7,229 nucleotides of DNA from JBLMYQ01 sp050258375 (GTDB lineage: Bacteria; Bacillota; Clostridia; Acetivibrionales; UBA4821), in the NCBI GenBank assembly GCA_050258375.1, contig JBLMYQ010000005.1, positions 1-7,229 of the forward strand. Reading direction: 5' to 3'. The position numbers and the translations under genes were made by a program. The notes under the pieces were generated by a model, which saw only the letters and a program-made list of their open reading frames with translations, had not been told where the DNA came from and searched no databases. Positions within the stretch are counted from its first letter, which is position 1; each line of letters opens with the position of its first letter. Of the stretch, positions 1-5,162 are shown piece by piece.

Positions 1-455
1 GACATTCCTTTTAAGTATGCCAGCAAATCTTTTCCCTTCATCTTTTTCTTTGTGGTTATCAGGTCATAGCTGTTTTTGTTACCTTTTTTGAATCTCTTTA
101 TCTTACTTAGTGTTTTTCCTAGTATGCTCTTTTTGCTGTTTCCTTCTTCACTGCGGTATTTTACTATGAATCTTGTTGTCTCGTTTTCCAGCAGTGAGTT
201 GTAGGAAAAACTATTGCTTAATATATCTGCTCCTAAAGTGTCTTTGTTTAATAATGCTTGATATACCTCATCAGTTACTGATTTTGGTTTGACAATTTCC
301 TCTTGTGTAATTGCATCTCCAATTTTCTTACTTACTTCTTCCTGAATCTGCTTAATCGGGTCTTGCTGTTTACTGTCAATTTCCGTAAAGCTGAATGATG
401 TTACTATCAGTGATAAACAGATTGTGAGTGATAGTACTTTTTTAATTTTTTGCAT
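1..455 (-). CDS. N-terminal part of an exported protein, possibly with a subtilase-type propeptide (partial)
   Basis: An open frame runs on the minus strand from ATG at 455-453 to the left edge, giving 151 codons with no stop; the C-terminal part lies outside the window. The start is set by a GGGAGGT ribosome binding site just upstream. Residues 1-6 are basic (MQKIKK) and about 7-23 are hydrophobic, which reads as a Sec signal peptide; I see no lipobox. Residues 30-60 are charged and probably helical. Residues 95-101 read RFIVKYR, followed by a lysine-rich stretch and DLLAYLKG near the cut. That layout resembles the inhibitor-I9-like propeptide in front of clostridial S8 (subtilisin-like) peptidases, but the catalytic domain is not visible, so this is only a suggestion. 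The safe call is a secreted or cell-surface protein of unknown function. Confidence 0.8.
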   Translation of the reverse strand, partial: MQKIKKVLSLTICLSLIVTSFSFTEIDSKQQDPIKQIQEEVSKKIGDAITQEEIVKPKSVTDEVYQALLNKDTLGADILSNSFSYNSLLENETTRFIVKYRSEEGNSKKSILGKTLSKIKRFKKGNKNSYDLITTKKKMKGKDLLAYLKGM

Positions 456-604
456 AATTACCTCCCGATATCCGTTTTTTGGGTAAACTAAAATAGATAC
501 TTATCTTTTGATTAGCATTTACTTAAAGATGTATTCCCGATATTTTTTGAAAATAGAAGCTCTATATATTTCTCTGGCTTCTTTATAGATTTGCGTTAGA
601 CACA

Positions 605-633
605 ATTGTATATTATTGGCGAAAATATGACAA
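605..633 (-). promoter_or_regulatory. Candidate sigma-A promoter for the leftmost exported protein
   Basis: On the minus strand, TTGTCA (633-628) is followed after exactly 17 nt by TACAAT (610-605). Each hexamer matches the sigma-A consensus at five of six positions. Transcription would start near 598 and leave a leader of about 140 nt before the ATG at 455. The region is A/T-rich, so chance matches are common. Confidence 0.4.
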
Positions 634-672
634 TATGGTAGGCTTATACATTTTGAATATGTCCTGTATAAA

Positions 673-701
673 TTGCAATACCTTCTGATTATCTGTATAA
701 T
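673..701 (+). promoter_or_regulatory. Sigma-A promoter of the TIM-barrel isomerase-like gene
   Basis: TTGCAA (673-678), a 17-nt spacer, then a perfect TATAAT (696-701). The predicted transcript start is near 708, about 39 nt ahead of the ATG at 747. It is arranged back to back with the minus-strand promoter at 605-633. Confidence 0.6.
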
Positions 702-746
702 TGTTTTACAGTAATTTTAATACGCTTAGGTAATTGGTGATATTCT

Positions 747-1571
747 ATGGAGCTTGGAATCAATACATTTTTTATTGATGTTAAAGAAGCATACGACCTC
801 GGTCTTAAAAGAGTTGAAATAGTAACTAACTCAAAACAAAAAACCTTATCTGATGCGGAAAAGGCTTATAAGTATTCCATGAAATACAGTATTCATCTTC
901 CAGTATTCCTTCCAGACTGGTATTCAGCCGGACAATGGGACGCTTTTTTCTGTAGCCCTTCTGAAGAAAAAAGAGATATATCTTTTAATCTTCTGGAAGA
1001 AAATCTGGATTTTATTAAAAGCCTTAACAGCGAATATGCCATTACTCATTTTAGTGGAATCGTACCTCCTCTTGCATCAGACCAGCTTGAATCCTATCCC
1101 GGATTGGTTGAGCAGTCCTTATCCCGCATTCAAGCCTTATCTCAAAAATATGGAATAAAAATATTGATAGAATACTTTGGTTTAAACAAAAATCTGTACT
1201 CACCGGATGTCTGGCGCAACCTGCTAAAAGACCGAAGCAATATAGGTCTTCTTATGGATACCGGTCACCTATATTTTTCCTGTATCAACAATAACCTTAA
1301 TCTTGAAGATGCTTTAAATACACTAGGCTCTCATTCTTCGGCTTTTCATATATGGAACACCAAAGGAACAGACCACTATTGGGAATATCACCATGTAGCT
1401 CCTACTCCCATTCAAAGCATTGAAGATGGCTGGGCTTTTACAATTCCTTCACTGGTACAGAAATTAACCTCATTTAATCCTTCAGCTCCACTAATAATAG
1501 AGCCTAATGTTTTATTTGGAGGTAAAGAATATATCCTGGAATCCATAAAGAGCATGCTTGAGATTTGCTAA
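747..1571 (+). CDS. Sugar phosphate isomerase/epimerase-like TIM-barrel protein
   Basis: A 274-residue protein of the xylose-isomerase-like TIM-barrel superfamily (AP endonuclease 2 type). The typical scatter of metal-binding residues at barrel strand ends is visible: Glu24 (VEI), His50 (SIHLP), His101 (THFSG), Glu142 (IEYFG), Asp171 and His174 (MDTGH), His201 (FHIWN) and Glu252 (IIEPN). This suggests a divalent-metal enzyme acting on a sugar or a related polyol, but the family is very broad (isomerases, epimerases, dehydratases, endonuclease IV) and the substrate cannot be read from sequence. No signal peptide is seen, so it is probably cytoplasmic. The start is the first ATG after a good promoter; the ribosome binding site is weak (TTAGGTAATTGGTGAT region). 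It appears monocistronic, with no convincing terminator before the rplM promoter. Being cytoplasmic and next to ribosomal genes gives no functional clue. Confidence 0.85.
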   Translation: MELGINTFFIDVKEAYDLGLKRVEIVTNSKQKTLSDAEKAYKYSMKYSIHLPVFLPDWYSAGQWDAFFCSPSEEKRDISFNLLEENLDFIKSLNSEYAITHFSGIVPPLASDQLESYPGLVEQSLSRIQALSQKYGIKILIEYFGLNKNLYSPDVWRNLLKDRSNIGLLMDTGHLYFSCINNNLNLEDALNTLGSHSSAFHIWNTKGTDHYWEYHHVAPTPIQSIEDGWAFTIPSLVQKLTSFNPSAPLIIEPNVLFGGKEYILESIKSMLEIC

Positions 1572-1677
1572 TAAAATAAAAAAGTGAATTGATAATCTCT
1601 TAATAAAGAGAATTAATAAAAACGAGAGAAAAAACAAAAGATATTAACAGATAAATTAAAATTTTAGCTAAAACATA

Positions 1678-1706
1678 TTGACACTTTTTAGCTTCTATAC
1701 TAAAAT
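1678..1706 (+). promoter_or_regulatory. Sigma-A promoter of the rplM-rpsI operon
   Basis: A perfect TTGACA (1678-1683), a 17-nt spacer, then TAAAAT (1701-1706, five of six). Predicted transcript start is near 1712, giving a leader of about 100 nt before rplM. This strength fits a ribosomal protein operon. Confidence 0.7.
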
Positions 1707-1708
1707 AG

Positions 1709-1755
1709 TTAAGCGTACTTAGTATAACAGTTATTATGCAAATTAGTACGCTTAA
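1709..1755 (+). promoter_or_regulatory. Structured 5' leader of the rplM-rpsI mRNA (candidate L13 autoregulatory leader)
   Basis: TTAAGCGTACT (1709-1719) and AGTACGCTTAA (1745-1755) form a perfect 11-bp stem closing a 25-nt loop. A further 4-bp hairpin, ATAA-CAG-TTAT (1724-1734), sits inside the loop. The stem begins at or next to the predicted transcript start and ends 60 nt before the rplM ATG. Firmicutes carry a known family of putative autoregulatory leaders ahead of rplM-rpsI (Rfam L13_leader), thought to bind L13; position and architecture agree, but I could not test a match to the family model. Confidence 0.55.
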
Positions 1756-1815
1756 AATATTAGCTTTTTAAAGTTAAAAAATAAATTTTAATAAACTCAG
1801 GAGGTTTAGATTTCT

Positions 1816-2250
1816 ATGAAAAGCTACATGGCAAAAGCTGAAAGCATACAGAGAAAATGGTATGTAATTGATGCTGAAGGAAAACCCCTCGGAAGACTGG
1901 CAACAGAAATTGCTAGAATACTCCGCGGAAAACACAAACCGACATACACTCCTCACATGGATGCAGGAGACCACGTTATTGTACTTAATTGCGAAAAAGT
2001 ACTTGTAACTGGTAATAAAGAATCTCAAAAAATTTACAGACATTTTTCAGGATACATTGGTGGAATGAAAGAAACATCCTTTAAGGATATGATTCAAAGA
2101 AAACCTGACAGGGTTATTTACCATGCTGTAAAGGGAATGTTACCCAAAAATAGTTTGGGTAGAGCAATGATTAGAAAACTTAGAATTTATTCAGGAACAG
2201 AGCATAATCACGAAGCTCAAAAACCTGAAGTTCTTGATTTGAAATTTTAG
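1816..2250 (+). CDS. rplM: 50S ribosomal protein L13
   Basis: A 144-residue L13 (uL13), an early-assembling protein of the large subunit that binds 23S rRNA. The family pattern runs along the whole length: RKWYVIDAEGKPLGRLAT (13-30), the KHKPTYTPHMDAGDHVIV region, and the signature VKGMLPKNSLGR (about 105-116), followed by RKLRIYSGTEHNHEAQKPE. Length is normal for the family (about 142-150). The start at 1816 (MKSYMAK) is chosen because AGGAGG (1799-1804) lies 11 nt upstream; the in-frame ATG at 1828 would be 23 nt away. It is co-transcribed with rpsI 28 nt downstream, the usual L13-S9 pairing in bacteria, and is probably controlled through the structured leader at 1709-1755. Confidence 0.98.
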   Translation: MKSYMAKAESIQRKWYVIDAEGKPLGRLATEIARILRGKHKPTYTPHMDAGDHVIVLNCEKVLVTGNKESQKIYRHFSGYIGGMKETSFKDMIQRKPDRVIYHAVKGMLPKNSLGRAMIRKLRIYSGTEHNHEAQKPEVLDLKF

Positions 2251-2278
2251 TGGATTTATATAGAGGAGGAGTATTAAA

Positions 2279-2680
2279 ATGGCAACAAAAAAAACAACAA
2301 GCTTTTACGGAACAGGTAGAAGAAAAAAATCAGTTGCAAGAGTCAGACTTGTACCCGGAACCGGAGCAGTAAAAATAAATGGCAAGGAAATTGATGAATA
2401 CTTTGGACTTGAAACACTCAAGGTTATTGTTAAGCAGCCATTAGTCCTTACAAATACATCCGGCAAATATGATGTAATCGCAAAGGTTATTGGCGGAGGA
2501 TATACAGGTCAGGCCGGAGCAATCAGGCATGGTCTTGCAAGAGCACTTGTAAAATCAAGCGAAGAATTGAAACCGACATTAAAGAAAGCAGGATTCCTGA
2601 CACGTGACCCAAGAATGAAGGAAAGAAAGAAATACGGACTCAAAAAAGCCCGTCGTGCACCACAGTTCTCAAAGAGATAA
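2279..2680 (+). CDS. rpsI: 30S ribosomal protein S9
   Basis: A 133-residue S9 (uS9), a small-subunit head protein whose C-terminal tail reaches the P-site tRNA. Visible family blocks are YGTGRRKKSVARVRLVPG (10-27), GGGYTGQAGAIRHGLARAL (72-90), TRDPRMKERKKYG (108-120) and the basic tail KKARRAPQFSKR, which ends in the conserved SKR. Length is normal for the family. The ribosome binding site AGAGGAGGAG lies just before the ATG, and the gene is the second and last of the rplM operon, ended by the hairpin at 2699-2733. Confidence 0.98.
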   Translation: MATKKTTSFYGTGRRKKSVARVRLVPGTGAVKINGKEIDEYFGLETLKVIVKQPLVLTNTSGKYDVIAKVIGGGYTGQAGAIRHGLARALVKSSEELKPTLKKAGFLTRDPRMKERKKYGLKKARRAPQFSKR

Positions 2681-2698
2681 AAATGGCGGAAACAATTC

Positions 2699-2733
2699 AG
2701 CTCCCAAATTCAATTTTGGGAGCTATTTATTTT
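2699..2733 (+). terminator. Rho-independent terminator of rplM-rpsI
   Basis: AGCTCCCAAA (2699-2708) pairs perfectly with TTTGGGAGCT (2715-2724) across a 6-nt loop, and the tail ATTTATTTT follows. The hairpin sits 18 nt past the rpsI stop codon. Confidence 0.9.
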
Positions 2734-2737
2734 AAAA

Positions 2738-2767
2738 TATAAAGGGCGTATGCATACGCCCTTTATA
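2738..2767 (-). terminator. Rho-independent terminator of rph-rdgB (30-bp perfect palindrome)
   Basis: Bases 2738-2767 are a perfect palindrome centred on TGCA (15 bp per arm, including GGGCG/CGCCC). On the minus strand it overlaps the rdgB stop codon (2765-2763) and is followed by ATTTTAAAAT, a short U-rich tail. It lies 14 nt from the rpsI terminator, so the two convergent operons have adjacent hairpins. It could also back up termination on the plus strand. Confidence 0.75.
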
Positions 2768-3356
2768 AATATTTTGCTATTTCAACTTTAAACTTTTCCA
2801 AGGCCTTTGACCTGTGACTTATCTTATTTTTTATATCTGTTCCCAATTCTGCCATGGTCTGCCCATACTCTGGAATTAAAAAAAGCGGATCATATCCAAA
2901 ACCGTTATTTCCTTTCGGACTAAATTCAATCAAGCCTTCACATTCTCCTCTTACATAAAATTCTGTGTCATCAGGCAGTATTAAAGCAATCACACAAACA
3001 AATCTTGCCGTTCTTTTATTCTCTTCAACACCTTCCATCATAGCAAGAAGCTTAGCATTATTTCTTTGGTCATTTGAAGACTCGCCAGCAAACCTTGATG
3101 AGTAAACCCCCGGCTCTCCATTAAGTATATCAACTACCAGACCCGAATCATCTGCTAAAACAATTCCATCAGTATGCTTTTTAACAGCTCTTGCTTTGAT
3201 AAGGGCATTCTCCTCGAAGGTTTGTCCATCCTCAATAATGTCTATGTCAATTCCTTCTTCAAGCATAGAAACAACCTCAACATCAAGCTCTTTTAATATC
3301 TGTTTTATTTCTAAAATTTTCCCTTTGTTCTTTGTAGCTGCAACTATTTTACGCAT
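2763..3356 (-). CDS. rdgB: XTP/dITP diphosphatase (RdgB/HAM1 family)
   Basis: A 197-residue Ham1/RdgB-type pyrophosphatase that hydrolyses non-canonical purine nucleotides (XTP, dITP, ITP) to the monophosphate and pyrophosphate, keeping deaminated bases out of DNA and RNA. Motifs seen: TKNKGK (8-13) for substrate binding, EDGQTFEENA (42-51), the acidic metal/catalytic stretch ADDSGL (68-73), PGVYSSRFAG (82-91), FGYDPLF (153-159) and SHR (180-182). Length is normal. The ATG at 3356 is preferred over the GTG at 3365 because GGGGGTGAG lies about 6 nt upstream of it and MRKIVAATKN is the family's usual beginning. It is the second gene after rph, as in many Firmicutes. Its ribosome binding site lies inside the repeat element at 3359-3479. 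The stop codon overlaps the terminator palindrome. Confidence 0.96.
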   Translation of the reverse strand: MRKIVAATKNKGKILEIKQILKELDVEVVSMLEEGIDIDIIEDGQTFEENALIKARAVKKHTDGIVLADDSGLVVDILNGEPGVYSSRFAGESSNDQRNNAKLLAMMEGVEENKRTARFVCVIALILPDDTEFYVRGECEGLIEFSPKGNNGFGYDPLFLIPEYGQTMAELGTDIKNKISHRSKALEKFKVEIAKYL

Positions 3357-3358
3357 AC

Positions 3359-3479
3359 AACTCACCCCCTAGCCCCCTCTCTCGAGATAGAGGGGAAATT
3401 AGTTTTTGCTTGAAGCATTCTCCATAGTTATACTTTTCCTCCCCTCTATTTTAAGAGAGGGGAGACAGAGAGGTGAGTT
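3359..3479. mobile_element. MITE-like inverted-repeat element in the rph-rdgB junction
   Basis: The 121-bp junction begins AACTCACC (3359-3366) and ends GGTGAGTT (3472-3479). Read inward, the two ends stay similar for about 40 bp: each has a pyrimidine-rich tract and then its own hairpin, CCCCTCT/AGAGGGG (3374-3380/3389-3395) on the left and CTCCCCTCT/AGAGGGGAG (3439-3447/3456-3464) on the right. The centre (about 3400-3435) is unique A/T-rich sequence and codes for nothing. The C/G-rich make-up is unlike the surrounding A/T-rich spacers. This is the form of a small non-autonomous transposable element (MITE); similar CTCACCCCCTAGCCCC repeats are common in many bacterial genomes (recall, not checked). 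No target-site duplication is evident. The right end overlaps the rph stop codon and the left end holds the rdgB Shine-Dalgarno sequence, so it is transcribed within the operon. Confidence 0.7.
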
Positions 3480-4206
3480 AGAGCTTCTCAATCCCCAATG
3501 CAGTTTTTTGAACTTCTATTAGCTGCTTAATACCTTTTTCTGCAAGCGAAATCATAGCATCATAATCCTGTTTTGTAAATGTTGATTCTTCGCCTGACCC
3601 CTGAATTTCTACGAATTCCCCTTTATCAGTCATAACAATATTCATATCCACCTTAGCATTTGAATCTTCATCATAAAACAAATCCAATATAACCTCATCC
3701 TCAATTTTCCCTACACTAACTGCAGCAACGAAATTAGATACAGGCATTTTCTCTATAAGCTTCTGTTCCAATAACCAATTGCAAGCATCAACCATAGCTA
3801 CAAATCCACCTGTTATTGCTGCTGTTCTTGTTCCACCATCAGCCTGAATAACATCACAATCAATTGTTATCAATCTTTCACCTAATGCTTTTACATCAAA
3901 TACCGACCTTAATGCCCTTCCTATCAAACGTTGTATTTCGGCAGCCCTGCCATTTAATTTAAGCTTGGATATATCTCTTTGATTTCTAACGCCTGTTGCC
4001 CTTGGAAGCATTGAATATTCAGCGGTCACCCACCCCTCGCCGGTTCCTTTTTTAAATGGCGGGACCTTATCCTCGACAGTTGCTGTACATATTACCTTTG
4101 TATCTCCCATTTCAATAAGCACTGAACCTTCGGCATGCTTTATATAATTTCGGGTAATTTTTATAGTCCTCAGTTCATTTTCTTTTCTCCCATCCTGTCT
4201 AACCAT
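3478..4206 (-). CDS. rph: Ribonuclease PH
   Basis: A 242-residue RNase PH, a phosphate-dependent 3'-to-5' exoribonuclease that trims the 3' ends of tRNA precursors and works as a ring-shaped hexamer. Motifs seen: MVRQDGRKENELR at the start, EGWVTAEYSMLPRATGVRNQR (57-77), NGRAAEIQRLIGRALR (85-100) with the phosphate-site Arg87, IDCDVIQADGGTRTAA (115-130) with Arg127, and the acidic metal-site region DLFYDEDSNAKVDMN (175-189). The start at 4206 is chosen because AGGAGGAAATATA precedes it and the protein then begins exactly like the family. The frame remains open 16 codons further up, to an ATG at 4254, but that start has no ribosome binding site. The TAA stop (3480-3478) is contributed partly by the edge of the inverted-repeat element. 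It is followed by rdgB, a common pairing. Confidence 0.97.
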   Translation of the reverse strand: MVRQDGRKENELRTIKITRNYIKHAEGSVLIEMGDTKVICTATVEDKVPPFKKGTGEGWVTAEYSMLPRATGVRNQRDISKLKLNGRAAEIQRLIGRALRSVFDVKALGERLITIDCDVIQADGGTRTAAITGGFVAMVDACNWLLEQKLIEKMPVSNFVAAVSVGKIEDEVILDLFYDEDSNAKVDMNIVMTDKGEFVEIQGSGEESTFTKQDYDAMISLAEKGIKQLIEVQKTALGIEKL

Positions 4207-4275
4207 TATATTTCCTCCTGTTTCCTGTATATATTTTATTCTTTTATATATCATTTGAAATCAGCCGCCTCGCTC

Positions 4276-4306
4276 ATTATAACATATACATAAAAGTATT
4301 ATGCAA
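4276..4306 (-). promoter_or_regulatory. Candidate extended -10 promoter of rph-rdgB
   Basis: On the minus strand TGT-TATAAT (4284-4276) is an extended -10 element with a perfect hexamer. TTGCAT (4306-4301) lies upstream with a long 19-nt spacer, which the TGn element may offset. Predicted start is near 4270, about 64 nt before the rph ATG. There is no clear yunB terminator in front of it, so some read-through from yunB is possible. Confidence 0.55.
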
Positions 4307-4313
4307 GCTAACA

Positions 4314-4976
4314 CTAATTTTTATTAAAATTCACAAAGCTTTCCGGCACCTCTCCAACTATTACTGTCTCAGCAACAGGAATTCTGGTAATAATTTCTGT
4401 TCCCTTTTTAACTAATGGTACAACGACAATCAGCCTGCTCTTTATCTCCATATAGATTTTGTGCCTTGTCTGGTTTATTCCTGCAGATACAAATTCCGTC
4501 CTGAAATCAGCATCTATATTCCCGTAAGGAATTACTTTTATAGAAACATCAGGACCTCTGTTAGAAAAAAAGGTGTTACCGAAAATATTCCACAACGGGA
4601 CTTTTACATATACCTCTTCAAGCTTCTCCATCCTTTCCTGAATAGCAAAAGAAAGCTGAGCTGAAAGCATATTCATCTTAACTATATTAGTTTGCAGTGC
4701 GGTAACCTTTGATTGTGAATCCTTTTGTACATAAACAAGGTCGCTGTAATCAACCTCTGCAAGCTGCTTATTTACAACCTCAGTGATAATTTGAGTCACC
4801 ATAGCCTTTGCTTTAGATTCTGCAAGAGCAATAACGGTAGGCAAGATTTGATTATTTGCATATTCAAATGCTAAAGTAAGAATAAATAAAGTCATAAATA
4901 CCAGTATTAAAAAGTTTAACCCTTTTCTTTTTATAAAAAAAATATGTCTGTTTCTCTTCCAAAAATACAGTTTCAT
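4314..4976 (-). CDS. yunB: Sporulation protein YunB
   Basis: A 220-residue protein resembling YunB, a membrane protein made in the mother cell during endospore formation (sigma-E regulon in Bacillus subtilis); its molecular role is unclear. A basic N-terminus (KRNRHIFFIKRK) is followed by one membrane segment at about 19-40, placing the rest outside the membrane. Family-like blocks are AESKAKAMVTQIITEVVNKQ (52-71), the region about 122-140 with VPLWNIFGN, AGINQTRHKIYMEI (165-178), and VAETVIVGEVPESF near the C-terminus. The start is not certain: the ATG at 4976 has AAGGAGG only 2 nt upstream, while a TTG at 4988 is in frame but has no binding site. Either adds or removes only four residues. 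A sigma-E-like promoter lies just upstream. Confidence 0.88.
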   Translation of the reverse strand: MKLYFWKRNRHIFFIKRKGLNFLILVFMTLFILTLAFEYANNQILPTVIALAESKAKAMVTQIITEVVNKQLAEVDYSDLVYVQKDSQSKVTALQTNIVKMNMLSAQLSFAIQERMEKLEEVYVKVPLWNIFGNTFFSNRGPDVSIKVIPYGNIDADFRTEFVSAGINQTRHKIYMEIKSRLIVVVPLVKKGTEIITRIPVAETVIVGEVPESFVNFNKN

Positions 4977-4990
4977 TCCCTCCTTCAATA

Positions 4991-5036
4991 TTATATAAAT
5001 AGTACGAATTTTATCAATATAATACTATTTATATAA
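4991..5036. repeat. Perfect 14-bp inverted repeat around the yunB promoter
   Basis: TTATATAAATAGTA (4991-5004) and TACTATTTATATAA (5023-5036) are exact reverse complements separated by 18 nt. The arms cover most of both promoter elements proposed for yunB, with the -10 partly in one arm and the -35 largely in the other. It may be an operator or a by-product of an A/T-rich promoter. If transcription starts near 4991, the mRNA would not contain the hairpin, so a DNA-level role is more likely than an RNA one. Confidence 0.6.
4999..5027 (-). promoter_or_regulatory. Candidate sigma-E (mother-cell sporulation) promoter of yunB
   Basis: On the minus strand, TAGTATT (5027-5021) and CGTACTAT (5006-4999) are 14 nt apart. 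Against the B. subtilis sigma-E consensus (KMATATT, 14 nt, CATACAHT) they match six of seven and six of eight positions. Spacing is ideal and yunB is known to be sigma-E controlled in B. subtilis, which makes the match more credible. The transcript would start near 4991, giving a very short leader. Confidence 0.5.
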
Positions 5037-5045
5037 AAAAATATC

Positions 5046-5054
5046 TGATATAAT
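5046..5054 (+). promoter_or_regulatory. Candidate extended -10 promoter of the GAF-GGDEF gene
   Basis: TGA-TATAAT (5046-5054) is an extended -10 element with a perfect hexamer but no recognisable -35, giving a leader of about 100 nt. A second possibility is TTGATA (5098-5103), 17 nt, AATATT (5121-5126), with a leader of about 30 nt. I cannot choose between them. Confidence 0.3.
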
Positions 5055-5162
5055 ATAATCGTAAATTTTCTACATCAAGCATTTAGTATTTTAATCATTG
5101 ATACTTTCTTTTTGTAAAGAAATATTTTGTAACTTGAACAAGCTTTCTGGAGGTTCATACGA

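Noticed and set aside
540..605. Possible c-di-GMP-I riboswitch (ACGCAAA on the minus strand in the leader of the leftmost gene)
   Set aside because: Only the ACGCAAA string resembles the motif. The paired half with GGGCAAACC and the surrounding stems are absent.
1593..1615. Hairpin CTCTT-AATA-AAGAG after the TIM-barrel gene as a terminator
   Set aside because: The stem is short and A/T-rich and is followed by ATAAA rather than a U-tract, so it is not a convincing terminator on the plus strand.
1662..1673. TTTTAGCTAAAA palindrome just upstream of the rplM -35 element
   Set aside because: A 12-bp A/T-rich palindrome is expected by chance in this spacer, and no second copy or known operator supports it.
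1774..2043. Open frame of 89 codons on the minus strand
   Set aside because: It lies opposite rplM, whose protein is unmistakable, and its product (rich in Phe, Ser, Tyr) resembles no family.
3359..3479. CRISPR-like repeats between rph and rdgB
   Set aside because: There are only two similar units, in inverted orientation and without regular spacers, so this is an inverted-repeat element and not an array.
4207..4254. A 16-residue N-terminal extension of rph
   Set aside because: The upstream ATG has no ribosome binding site, while the internal ATG at 4206 follows AGGAGG and matches the family start.
4461..4664. Open frame of 67 codons on the plus strand
   Set aside because: It is antisense within yunB, with no ribosome binding site or promoter.
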